Positions 26,390 to 37,045 of a DNA stretch of 64,000 bases are shown here, one piece after another. Each line of letters opens with the position of its first letter. Position 1 is the stretch's first letter. Source of the DNA: Macrostomum hystrix. Its lineage: Eukaryota > Platyhelminthes > Macrostomidae. Both the position numbers and the translations under genes were made by a program. The DNA lies in NCBI GenBank assembly GCA_950097015.1, contig CATNEN010000001.1, forward strand, positions 4,432,001-4,496,000. The letters are read 5' to 3'. Below the pieces are notes generated by a model. It did no database searches, was not told the DNA's origin, and saw only the letters and a program-made list of their open reading frames with translations.

Positions 26390-27440
26390 AGAGAACAGTG
26401 ATTGGATGGGTGAGTGATTGGATGGGTGAGTGAGTGGGTGAGTGAGTAAGTGAGTGAGTGAGTTAGTGGGTGAGTGAGTGAGTGAGTGAGTGAGTGGGTG
26501 AGTGAGTGAGTGTGTGAGTGAGTGAGTGAGTGAGTGAGTGAGTAAGTGAGTGTGTGAGTGAGTGAGTGGGTGAGTGAGTGAGTGAGTGAGTGAGTGAGTG
26601 AGTAAGTGAGTGTGTGAGTGAGTGAGTGGGTGAGTGAGTGAGTGAGTGAGTGAGTGAGTGAGTGAGTGAGTGAGTGAGTAAGTGAGTGAGTGAGTGGGTG
26701 AGTGAGTGAGTGAGTGAGTGAGTGAGTGAGTGAGTGAGTGAGTGAGTGGGTGAGTGAGTAAGTGAGTGAGTGAGTGAGTGAGTGGGTGAGTGAGTGAGTG
26801 AGTGAGTGAGTGAGTGAGTGAGTGAGTGAGTGAGTGAGTGGGTGAGTGAGTAAGTGAGTGAGTGAGTGAGTGAGTGGGTGAGTGAGTAAGTGAGTGAGTG
26901 AGTGAGTGAGTGAGTGAGTGAGTAAGTGAGTGAGTGAGTGAGTGAGTGAGTGAGTGGGTGAGTGAGTAAGTGAGTGAGTGAGTGAGTGAGTGAGTGAGTG
27001 AGTGAGTGAGTGAGTGAGTGAGTGAGTGAGTGGGTGAGTGAGTGAGTGAGTGAGTGAGTGAGTGAGTGAGTGAGTGAGTGGGTGAGTGAGTGAGTGGGTG
27101 AGTGAGTGAGTGAGTGAGTGAGTGAGTGAGTGAGTGAGTGAGTGAGTGAGTGAGTGTGTGAGTGAGTGAGTGAGTGAGTGGGTGAGTGAATTAGTGAGTA
27201 AGTGAGTGAGTGAGTAAGTGAGTGAGTAAGTGAGTGTGTGAGTGAGTGAGTGAGTGAGTGAGTGAGTGAGTGAGTGAGTGAGTGAGTGGGTGAGTGAGTG
27301 AGTGTGTGAGTGAGTGAGTGAGTGAGTGAGTGAGTGAGTGAGTGAGTGGGTGAGTGACTAAGTGACAGATGAATTGAGCGAGTGACAGATAAAGTTAGTT
27401 AAAGATGAAGTAAGTGAGTGACAGATGAATCCAGCGAGTG
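26390..27440 (+). repeat. (GAGT)n-rich microsatellite, about 1 kb
   Basis: Long GAGT array with scattered one-base variants (gggt, aagt, gtgt). It degrades at the right edge into 'gagtgacagatgaa' units. It differs from the perfect (CAGT)n array by one base per unit, but the two arrays are not otherwise linked. Confidence 0.96.
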
Positions 27441-28311
27441 ACAGATGACGTGTAAGACTCGGAGAGGCAAGAAATGATAAGTACTTTTAGAAATCTAGTT
27501 TTACTCTTAATCTGCAACAATAATCAAACACTTGCTTATCTGCTGTGGTCGAGTCGACAAATTAATAAGGCATCTAAATGCAAAATAGCAGACGTTCATA
27601 CTGAGTTTTAATGACCTGTCATTTCAATCAAGCATTTATAGCTATAGGATAGGATTTTTAACAGACTTGTTGTCACGTTCACTAATCATTTATTTAGCAA
27701 GACAGATTGCGTTTGCATAAATTTGTAATCAGTTTGGAGATGTTTTAAGCTTGGGTCCGATGTTATTTAATCCATATAAAAGCACATGCGTCTGACAATC
27801 GCTACTTAAAGTAGACGTTTGAAGAAAACTAAGTAGGAAATTGAGAAAAACAAATTAGTAAAATCGACTTTTACAGAAAAAAGTAGCATTATACTAAATA
27901 AAACACAGGAAATGCTTTGCTTACTCAAGAAATGTAACTACTTGGCTATTTGAACTGAGAAGCTTAGGAAAATTAGCAAAAACAACTATTTAATTGTTTA
28001 ACAAACTTACGTTAGAATTCACAAGACAAGCAAATAAACAAAAACTTGCCTTATTTAAACCGCCTCTTCATTGACACAGTCACAAATGATGTAACTTGAA
28101 AAAGTAAAAATTTGGAATGTAGAGTGATGTTTAATATTTTTATTGTTGTTAAGCGGGCAATGATCAAACATAGAAATTATGTACAAACTCAAATAATATC
28201 AATTGTAGTTATTTATTTATTTACATTTTGCATTACAGGGTTTTAATTATGTTTGTGCGTACGTACTAAAAGCTCTGTGTAATGTGGGAATCACCTCACT
28301 TCGGGAATGTT
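27441..28311. other. Intergenic AT-rich DNA
   Basis: No gene, RNA or repeat is recognised between the (GAGT)n array and the 16-bp satellite. Confidence 0.5.
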
Positions 28312-29340
28312 CAGACATGGGAGAGATGAGACACGGGAGAGATGAGACACGGGAGAGATGAGACACGGGAGAGATGAGACACGGGAGAGATGAGACACGG
28401 GAGAGATGAGACACGGGAGAGATGAGACACGGGAGAGATGAGACACGGGAGAGATGAGACACGGGAGAGATGAGACACGGGAGAGATGAGACACGGGAGA
28501 GATGAGACACGGGAGAGATGAGACACGGGAGAGATGAGACACGGGAGAGATGAGACACGGGAGAGATGAGACACGGGAGAGATGAGACACGGGAGAGATG
28601 AGACACGGGAGAAATGAGACACGGGAGAGATGAGACACGGGAGAGATGAGACACGGGAGAGATGAGACACGGGAGAGATGAGACACGGGAGAGATGAGAC
28701 ACGGGAGAGATGAGACACGGGAGAGATGAGACACGGGAGAGATCAGACACGGGAGAAATGAGACACGGGAGAGATGAGACACGGGAGAGATCAGACACGG
28801 GAGAGATGAGATACGGGAGAAATGAGACACGGGAGAGATGAGACACAGGAGAGATCAGACACGGGAGAGATGAGATACGGGAGAGTTGAGACACGGGAGA
28901 GATCAGACACGGGAGAGATCAGACACGGGAGAGATCAGACACGGGAGAGATGAGACACGGGAGAGATCAGACACGGGAGAGATCAGACACGGGAGAGATG
29001 AGACACGGGAGAGATCAGACACGGGAGAGATGAGACACGGGAGAGATCAGACACGGGAGAGATGAGACACGGGAGAGATCAGACACGGGAGAGTTGAGAC
29101 ACGGGAGAGTTAAGACACGGGAGAAATGAGACACGGGAGAGATGAGATACGGGAGAAATGAGACACGGGAGAGATCAGACACGGGAGAAATGAGACACGG
29201 GAGAGATCAGACACGGGAGAAATGAGACACGGGAGAGATGAGACACGGGAGAGATGAGATACGGGAGAAATGAGACACGGGAGAGATGAGACACGGGAGA
29301 GATGAGACACGGGAGAGATAAGACACGGGAGAGTTGAGAC
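28312..29340 (+). repeat. 16-bp minisatellite, array 1
   Basis: About 64 units of 'gagatgagacacggga'. The left half is almost uniform and the right half mixes 'gagatcagacacggga', 'gaaatgagacacggga' and 'gagttgagac' variants. Sixteen bases is not a multiple of three and the complement lacks stops, so all three minus-strand frames stay open. The same unit forms arrays at 39.1-40.2 kb and 51.2-51.75 kb. Confidence 0.97.
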
Positions 29341-29881
29341 AGGAACTCCGCTGTCCCTACCTAGCAGAGCCTTTGTTCTAAACTACTATAGATCAGCAAG
29401 TTGCACACAAAGTGTTGGGAAATCATATATACATATTCTTTACCTGGCCAAAACATGAAAAAGTTAAAATGGCTTGAGATTGCAAGAATGCGTGTTGCAG
29501 TAAACAGTGATTGGAAATATAGCAGCAGCGATTTAGATTTCGATTTGTAAAAGAACAGGACGTCTTTTTAAGAGTAAGAATGGCCGGTCGTTTGAATAAT
29601 ATTAGACAACAAAAACCATAGTTACTTGCGAACTAAACTACTAACACAAATTGGCGTGTTAGTAGGCACGATCATATATGAACTATTTAGCAATATAATC
29701 TTCATGTAACATATGCTCGTATGGAGTTCACAACTATTGAATGATCTGCAGAAAGGATCAATATGCGACTGGATTTAAAGGGTTTTGAGGTTGCCACCAC
29801 GGATTTTTAAAGGTCTGGGGTTGCTCATGAATCATAAGCGAACAAATAATAACAAATAGCTAAAGACTTATCAATTTACAT
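29341..29881. other. 3' flank of the membrane-protein gene
   Basis: AT-rich DNA that should include the 3' UTR of the minus-strand gene ending at 29882. Nothing else is recognised. Confidence 0.45.
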
Positions 29882-32800
29882 TCAGTCGGCTGCATGCAGT
29901 TGACCGCCGTGACCTTCAGCCTCGACAGCCCCTCCGTGAGCCGTATCTCTGAGCAGAGAATTCGCTTCTCTAAGCAGAGTGTCGGCCTTCCTAAGCATCA
30001 TGCGGCTTAGCTCTAGTCGAGTCGCTCCGGAGTAGTCCGAGCCGACCTCTTCTTCCTCATCTTCATGACCGGCTGGTACGAATGGCGTTGACTCTTCTGG
30101 CACGGCGGGAATCGAATTGGCGGACAGATTCACCTGCTGCTGCTGCTGCTGCTTGACCCCTGCGCCACGAAGTGAACTTCTTGAATGAGAATTCCTGCCA
30201 GACAGCAGCTGACCGTAGGGACTGGACGGTCGGGAGCTGTGTCGCGACGATGGCGCCGGTACGTCGTCGTAGAGAATTCGCGACATGGAATCCGAGACGC
30301 CCTGTTGGTGATGATTATGGTCGAGTCGAGATTGAGCAACCATCGAGCGGTTAGAAAAAATGTACATTTGAGTGCAGCCCGTATTAGGGCCGTTTTAATT
30401 GAGTCCTTATTAGGGCCGTTTTAATTGAGCCCGTAAAAGGGCCGTTTAATTAGAGCCCTTATTACTGCCCTTCTAACATATCTATTTTAGGGCAGTTTAA
30501 CATATAGCCCGTATTAGGGGCAGTTTTAACATTTGTTTAACCTTTTCGGCAGTTTTTCATAGGCCTTATCTGTTTTTGTTTGGCCAGTTTTAAACACCTT
30601 TTTTGCCCTTATTTACCGTTTTAAAAAAACACTTTTTCAGAAAAACAAAGATTTGTTGATCTTGCCTGCAAATAGTAGAGGCTGGCCTGAGTCTGTCCCA
30701 CCGGCGGCAGCGTTCGAGATCTGTGCATGCCAGGCGCATCTATGTAGGTGGTCTCCATGGTGCGGACTGACGATCTCTGTGGCTGATGCCGTGTCATTCT
30801 AGGCACCACTTCTTCGTAAGTATCCTCCCCTGGCGTTCCGGATCGGAGATTAGCTGCGGGTTCCTTCTCAACCACCTGGACGGTGCTGACGCAGAGACAG
30901 TGGGCTAGGCAGCCAGGCGGTTCACGTTTTCGTCGACGAAGAGCTGCATGATTGAGTAGGGTAGAGTTGAGTAGGGTTAGAGTTGAGTTGTATTTGGGTT
31001 GATTTTTACCCTGTATCTAATCTCTCCCGTGTCACGTCTGGACTGTATCTAATCTCTCCCGTGTCACGTCTGGACTGTATCTAATCTCTCCCGTGTCACG
31101 TCTAGACTGTATCTAATCTCTGGCGTGTCACGTCTAGACGGCATCTAATCTCTCGCGTGTCACGTCTACCCTGTATCTAATCTCTCGCGTGTCACGTCTA
31201 GACTGTATCTAATCTCTCGCGTGTCACGTCTAGACTGTATCTAATCTCTCCCGTGTCACGTCTAGACTGTATCTAATCTCTCGCGTGTCTCATTTACCCT
31301 GCGTCTAATCTCTCGCGTGTCACGTCTACCCTGTATCTAATCTTAGGGTTTCAGTTGAGTAAGTTTTAGAGTTGAGCAGTATTTGAGTTCATTAGGGTTT
31401 GGTTTGGCTAGGCTTTGGACGCGTCGCTCATCGTGCGTCGCGTCGTAGCCACATCTGGACAGCCTAACTCAAACGAAGAAAAGATTCACTTTAGTAATCT
31501 CACAATGACCTGACGTGGCCTCGTCAGAATATAGCAGAACGATACACAACAGACGGAAACAGCAAATAAAGGATAGAGAGACTATACAGAGAACAGGGAA
31601 AGTGAATAAATGAACTGCATGCACTAACTGCCTCTGCTGCGAGGAGGAACTAAGCTCTTCTTCTAAAAGCGATTGCAATAAGCTGCTGCTGCTAGTCAGT
31701 GACGTAATCACACTACAGCAAGCCATTGTGTAGTAGTATTATAAATTGCCTAATTTGCAATACTGACTCCGTCATGGCGCGTTCATTCGCGCATAATTTA
31801 TGCCTATAAGATTAAGGCCCCTTTTGTAATTCATTCAAGCATTACATCAGCCTAGTTTCCAATTCTAATTTGTTAAGCCGAATAACACTGATAAAAACGA
31901 TGAGTAAGTGTAGCGAGTGGCTCTACTCTAAGTTTATGGTTCAGATCATTTTTAATTATGAAGTCTTCCTTAAAAAAAGAATACGATTTCTTAAAAAAAC
32001 GATACAAAAATGACCAATGCGATTTAAAGACGAACGAAAGGTACTTCAATAATGTGAATTGTAGCCAAAATTTAGTTTTTACAGTAAAATTTCGAAAAAA
32101 TAGTTCTTTTCCTCTTACTTTTTTGTCTTTTTGTATTCAAATCTCGGATAGATGGCGATGACAAAAGACAAACATGTTTTAGGTTTTAGGTCTTGGTATT
32201 GTTGATTTGTGTGACGTGTGTGTATAAATAAATTACAATGTGTTGATTATGGGTTTAGGTTGAGTAGGGTTTGGGTTGAGAAGGATTTTGGTTGAGTAGT
32301 GTTTAGGTTGATTTGGGTTTGGGTTGAGTAGGGTTTGGGTTGAGTAGGGTTTGGGTTGAGTAGTGTTTAGGTTGATTTGGGTTTGGGTTGAGTAGGGTTT
32401 GGGTTGAGTAGGGTTTAGGTTGAGTAGGGTTTGAGTAGGGTTTGGGTTGAGTAAGGTTTGGGTTGAGTAGGGTTTGGGTTGATTTGGGTTTGGGTTTAGT
32501 CGAGTTTGGGTTGAGTCGGGTTGAGAATTGTTTGTGTTCAGTAGGGTTTGTCTTGAGTAGGCTTTGGGCTTAAGTAGGTTTTAGGCTGAGTAGATTTTTT
32601 GTTGAGTAGGGTTTCAGATAAGTAGGATTTGGTTTGAGTAAGGTTTTGGTTTGAGATAGTTTATAGTAAGGTGAGTTTAGGTTGGGCTTTTTGGAGAGAA
32701 TAGGGTAGGATTTTTGTTCGATTTTAAGCATAAACTGTGCAGTTCTTAAAAATATTTCGTACGACAATAAGGTAAAACAGGATAGTTAAGGAGGCCATGA

Positions 32801-35800
32801 AACAGGACTCACAGACGTAGTACTTGGCCAAGCAGCAGCGAATGCAGAAAGCTAAATTGACAATTAGCGACACACAGAGCAGGGCTGGCACTCCGAATAC
32901 GAAATCTGCGCGTGCGAACTGGATCACTGCGGATTTAAGGCCATTGTGGATGATAGTTTTGTTTCTAACAAAAGTTAAAAATCGTTGGAATTGTTTTATT
33001 TGCTGTACTTTTTTACCCTCTCAGTCTCTCCCATCTTTCTCTTCTTTTAATGTATCTTTTCTGACCTTATCTCTCTCCTATCTCCTTATCTCTCTCCTAT
33101 CTCCTTATCTCTCTCCTGTCTCTTTATCTCTCTCCTGTTTCCTTATCTCTCTCCTGTCTCCTTATCTCTCTCCTGTCTCATTATCTCTCTCCTGTATCCT
33201 TATCTCTCTCCTGTATCCTTATCTCTCTCCTGTTTCCTTATCTCTCTCCTGTCTCATTATCTCTCTCCTGTATCCTTATCTCTCTCCTGTATCCTTATCT
33301 CTCTCCTGTTTCCTTATCTCTCTCCTGTATCCTTATCTCTCTCCTGTCCCATTATCTCTCTCCTGTTTCCTTATCTCTCTCCTGTCTCATTATCTCTCTC
33401 CTGTATCCTTATCTCTCTCCTGTCCCATTATCTCTCTCCTGTTTCCTTATCTCTCTCCTGTCTCCTTATCTCTCTCCCGTCTTTTTATCTCTCTCCTGTC
33501 TTTTTATCTCTCTCCTGTCTCATTATCTCTCTCCTGTCTCCTTATCTCTCTCCTGTCTCCTTATCTCTCTCCTGTATCCTTATCTCTCTCCTGACTCCTT
33601 ATCTCTCTCCTGTCTCCTTATCTCTCTCCTGTCTCATTATCTCTCTCCTGTCTCCTTATCTCTCTAGTATCTCATTTTCTCTGGCTTTATCTCTCTCTTC
33701 TCTCCTTCCACCCTCAAACTTAAATCTGATTGTCTCATCCTTTGATTTTTGTCTTTGGCAAAAAAACGAAGCCAGAATTGATCAAAATTCTCCCGACTCC
33801 AACTTACATCGCGCATCGTAATTGGTTGTGTCATCTCTGTTTCCAGTTTCGGTTGTTGCATCTGTCCCAGCTTGACCACTGTCTGGTTGGGGTTGCCCTG
33901 AGAATGAAATGAATTGTGTTGCCAATTTTAGCAATTTCTTCAGTAAGTTTTCGTTTAGGTGGAATCCCGCTGTGAGTTTATTGTGCAACTAGTATGAACA
34001 TAAACGTTGCTTTTAAAAACCTTTTTACTCTCACACCACTGCCTAAAATAGGCTTTATCTATTGGGCTCACGACTTGCTAAAAAATGACAGCCATTTTGA
34101 GTACAACGACTATGAGTTGAAGGAAACTTTTTCCGTTTAACTGCACCGGAAATCTTTTCTGTACGTAATGAGTGTTGTTACACTTGAAAGATTATAACTG
34201 AAATACTTTTGAAAGACCTCTCAGGTTTCTAGATATTGGTGATTTAGATCTAAAAAACTCTAAGGTTAATAGACAAAACGGATAGAGAGGAGAGAATAGA
34301 TGAGATGGAGAGACAGGAGAGAATAGAGAGTAGTGGAGATGGACAAACAGAAGAGAATAGAGAATAGATGAGATGGAGAGACAGGAGAGAATAGAGAATA
34401 GATGAGATGGAGAGACAGGAGAGAATAGAGAATAGATGAGATGGAGAGACAGGAGAGAATAGAGAATAGATGAGATGAAAAGACAGGAGAGAATAGAGAA
34501 TAGATGAGATGGAGAGACAGGAGAGAATAGAGAGTAGTGGAGATGGAGAGACAGGAGAGAATAGAGAATAGATGAGATGGAGAGACAGGAGAGAACAGAG
34601 AATAGATGAGATGGAGAGACAGGAGAGAATAGAGAATAGATGAGATGGAGAGACAGGAGAGAATAGAGAATAGATGAGATGGAGAGACAGGAGAGAATAG
34701 AGAATAGATGAGATGGAGAGACAGGAGAGAATAGAGAATAGATGAGATGGAGAGACAGGAGAGAATAGAGAGTAGTGGAGATGGAGAGACAGGAGAGAAT
34801 AGAGAATAGATGAGATGGAGAGACAGGAGAGAATAGAGAATAGATGAGATGGACAGACAGGAGAGAATAGAGAATTGATGAGATGGAGAGACAGGAGAGA
34901 ATAGAGAATAGATGAGATGGAGAGACAGGAGAGAATAGAGAATATATGAGATGGAGAGACAGGAGAGAATAGAGAATTGATGAGATGGAGAGACAGGAGA
35001 GAATAGAGAATTGATGAGATGGAGAGACAGGAGAGAATAGAGAATAGATGAGATGGAGACACAGGAGAGAATAGAGAATTGATGAGATGGAGAGACAGGA
35101 GAGAATAGAGAATAGATGAGATGGAGAGACAGGAGAGAATAGGGAATTGATGAGATGGAGAGACAGGAGAGAATAGAGAATAGATGAGATGGAGAGACAG
35201 GAGAGAATAGAGAATTGATGAGAATAGATGAGATGGAGAGACAGGAGAGAATAGAGAATTGATGAGACAATGAGAGTAGCAGTGCTCAGGAGGCAGGTTC
35301 GCTCACTGGTTGGTGGCAGCTCCGGATCAGGCGGTGCTAGGGTAGGACGCTGAGGAGTTTTGGCCACCGCGCTGCTGGTGGTTGTAACGGCTGGACAGAC
35401 AGGAGAGAATAGAGAATAGATGAGATGGAGAGACAGGAGAGAATAGAGAATTGATGAGAATAGATGAGATGGAGAGACAGGAGAGAATAGAGAATTGATG
35501 AGACAATGAGAGTAGCAGTGCTCAGGAGGCAGGTTCGCTCACTGGTTGGTGGCAGCTCCGGATCAGGCGGTGCTAGGGTAGGACGCTGAGGAGTTTTGGC
35601 CACCGCGCTGCTGGTGGTTGTAACGGCTGCAGCAGGCGGTTCAGTGACAATTGGCTGTCGACCCAGCACCTCCCTGCTGATGGCGACATCTCCGCTAGTT
35701 TTAGCTTGAAATCTGCAATACCAGTTGCCGGCTAGTTTAGCCTGACGAATATCGATTTGTAGATCGATCGATTTGGCGCCGTAGGTCGGCTTGGACATTG

Positions 35801-36067
35801 CGCATCTGACGGAGCTGTTCAACACGGCATCGGCCAATTCGCAAGCCTGTCCTATTCCAATCGAGCACAATGGGCTGCAGTCGTAGAAGCACGGACTGCC
35901 GGATTTAATGGCCGGACAGTAAAACTGGATCTTTTGGTCATCGATTGGACCAACAATGCCGCTGACGTGGCAGGACACTATGATCACATTGGCGGTGACA
36001 TTCAGGCTGAGTTTCACGTTCAGGTCGGAGCTGGACGAGGCCCTGCCGATGTCTTGAAGGACTGCGG
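29882..36067 (-). CDS. Unrecognised single-pass membrane protein with Ig-like ectodomain (5' end missing)
   Basis: Exons on the minus strand are 36067-35543, 33897-33808, 32926-32813, 30943-30666 and 30301-29882. The first four introns by position (before 36067, and after 35543, 33808 and 32813) are phase 1 and the last is phase 0 with a GC donor; the frame is continuous throughout. The first exon encodes about 174 residues with eight cysteines in an Ig-like pattern (SCHV... WYCRF, plus SPCFYDCSPLC), three or more N-glycosylation sites and a Pro/Thr stalk. The next two give more stalk and a membrane helix (FVFGVPALLCVSLIVNLAFC) followed by a basic stop-transfer LRRRKR. The cytoplasmic tail, about 230 residues, is serine-rich and polar with a Q run and an acidic cluster. 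Chained phase-1 exons are typical of Ig-superfamily genes. The signal-peptide exon was not found. No family match is claimed. Confidence 0.72.
30360..30600 (+). repeat. Degenerate 'agggccgttttaattgagcc' repeats
   Basis: A few diverging units of about 25-35 bp ('ttagggccgttttaattgag', 'gggcagttttaac') fill most of the 364-bp intron between the last two exons of the membrane-protein gene. Confidence 0.7.
30955..31345 (+). repeat. 32-bp minisatellite, a diverged dimer of the 16-bp unit
   Basis: Units of 32 bp built from 'ctgtatctaatctctcccg' followed by 'tgtcacgtctaga', about 10 copies. Its complement contains 'gacacgggagagat', the core of the 16-bp satellite, so the unit looks like two diverged 16-mers in the opposite orientation. 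It lies in a membrane-protein gene intron. Confidence 0.85.
31346..32249 (-). other. Intron of membrane-protein gene, no feature seen
   Basis: Unique-looking AT-rich sequence between two minisatellites. No exon could be supported here. Confidence 0.45.
32250..32665 (+). repeat. 16-bp G-rich minisatellite 'gggtttgggttgagta'
   Basis: About 20 units of 'gggtttgggttgagta' with decay to the right ('ttttggtttgagtaagg'). Closely spaced GGG runs give the plus strand G-quadruplex potential. The host transcript is on the minus strand and would carry the C-rich complement. Confidence 0.9.
33060..33670 (+). repeat. 19-bp minisatellite 'ttatctctctcctgtctcc'
   Basis: About 32 units of 19 bp, 'ttatctctctcctgtctcc', with variants at the 3' end (tttcc, atcc, ctcat, cccat). 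On the complement it reads 'gagataaggagacaggaga', related to the 16-bp and 34-bp GAGA families. It lies in the membrane-protein gene intron. Confidence 0.92.
33898..34261 (-). other. Intron of membrane-protein gene
   Basis: Nothing is recognised between the stalk exon (33897-33808) and the 34-bp satellite. Confidence 0.4.
34262..35270 (+). repeat. 34-bp minisatellite 'gagatggagagacaggagag...'
   Basis: About 30 units of 34 bp starting 'gagatggagagacaggagag' and continuing 'aatagagaatagat', with 'attgat' and 'gagtagtg' variants. On the transcribed minus strand the unit is CT-rich and contains no AG. A further short block is at 35394-35510 within the second copy of the 236-bp duplication. Confidence 0.96.
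35158..35629 (-). repeat. 236-bp tandem duplication of exon end plus satellite
   Basis: Two adjacent copies, about 35158-35393 and 35394-35629, are offset by exactly 236 bp. The non-satellite part appears identical in both: 35271-35393 against 35507-35629. Each copy carries the last 87 bp of the ectodomain exon or its duplicate, the donor GTGAGC and satellite units. Near identity implies a recent event. Confidence 0.95.
35307..35390 (-). CDS. Possible new 84-nt cassette exon of the membrane-protein gene
   Basis: The duplicated exon fragment is bounded by an acceptor created at the junction ('ctcctgtctgtccag' on the minus strand, behind a long AG-free pyrimidine tract) and by the copied donor GTGAGC. 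It is 84 nt, phase 1 at both ends. It would therefore add 28 residues, repeating the Pro/Thr stalk (VTTTSSAVAKTPQRP...LPPT) without shifting frame. Use in transcripts is not shown by the sequence. Confidence 0.55.
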
Positions 36068-36084
36068 CTGTTAAAGTATGAGGG

Positions 36085-36236
36085 GCACTTTTTTTTATTA
36101 CACCTGCCCTAATTTGGCCGGCAGATGTGTAGCCGACAGCACAGCCGCAGCTATTGCGCGGCGCATCTGAAGGCTGCGTACGGCTGTTCAGTCCATGGAC
36201 TGGGGGTACGCCACACTCAGCTAATGCTGACACCAT
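36085..36236 (-). mobile_element. SINE family B fragment, interrupted
   Basis: Minus-strand family B body: 'cacctgccctaatttgg', 'cagccgcagctattgcgcgg', 'ctgttcagtccatggactgg' and 'gctaatgctgacaccatt'. It stops where a TTAA-element-like end begins. A further family B piece ('cttgctaaagtacacaaatt', 37020-37045) follows after the insertion. It sits just upstream of the 36067 acceptor. Confidence 0.7.
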
Positions 36237-37017
36237 TCAACAGTAGAATGACCATACCATTTTTCACCCCTGGGGAAGGGGATATTTCAAATACGCACTG
36301 CCTATTTCACAATAGCTCCCAAACCACCGAATGACTGATTTTCGTGAAATTGAAATTCCTTCCATTTTCAACTTTCAACGCCACCCTAGTCATCATTATC
36401 GAGATATTTAACGATTCTTGTCGAAGATGCTGGTGACAATGTCAAGTAACATTGTTCTTGGTTTAATAATAATAATAATAATTGCAGGAGGGCTGCGGGC
36501 GATGGCACATCGTTTGGTGACACTAGACCCGCAGCCAGGGAGGAGGCAATTCTGCCCATTTCGCTGACTCCTGAGCACACACGCACACAGATACTGTACG
36601 CAGGCACACACAGGTGTGTACATCTGCCCTGGCTTTCTCATCGTCAGGCAGTGTGCACTTCACTGTGCCTTGGAGGTTGGCCCTCAAGGGCGTAAATTGC
36701 ACGACAAGCCCCCAAGCCTTCTCTCCGCGGCTGCGCCCCAAATTAATGTGGCCTCGCCGCGGAATCGAACTTAGGGACCTTGGTGCGAGAGGCAAACGCC
36801 TTAACCGCTCTGCCACCGACCCCCTTTGGTCTTGGTTTACATGACGAATCAATATTGGGTCAATATTATATATAATTAACCATATTTTCAATACAATATA
36901 AATAACAATAATAGTCGAATGGTTAAGTGATTAATTTTTGTGAGAAGAAACTTTTTTGTCTTTTGCCACCAAACTCCACGACGAGAATGCTTAATTGAAG
37001 CAATATAGAGTTTAATT
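36237..37017. mobile_element. Decayed foldback element carrying a SINE-A
   Basis: The left end 'caacagtagaatgaccat' resembles the foldback terminus. Internal blocks such as 'cgagatatttaacgattctt' (36400) and 'ttgccaccaaac...gacgagaatg' (36964) resemble the copies at 22.3 kb and 1.9 kb. The span, about 780 bp, equals the intact element, but this one also contains the SINE-A at 36467-36827, so some of its own sequence must be missing. Confidence 0.45.
36467..36827 (-). mobile_element. SINE family A, well preserved copy
   Basis: On the minus strand it reads from a head with A-box-like 'ggtggcagagcggttaaggc' and B-box-like 'agttcgattccgcgg' through the whole family body to an (ATT)n tail, seen as 'aataataataataattgcag' on the plus strand. 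It is the best copy for deriving a consensus. Confidence 0.85.
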
Positions 37018-37045
37018 GTCTTGCTAAAGTACACAAATTGTTCAT

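Noticed and set aside
32250-32665. Interstitial telomere repeat
   Set aside because: The unit is 16 bp, 'gggtttgggttgagta', and not a TTAGGG-type hexamer.
34192-35367. 391-codon frame continuing the membrane-protein exon into the 34-bp satellite
   Set aside because: The exon has a good donor at 35542 that joins in frame to the 33897 exon; reading on only translates the satellite.
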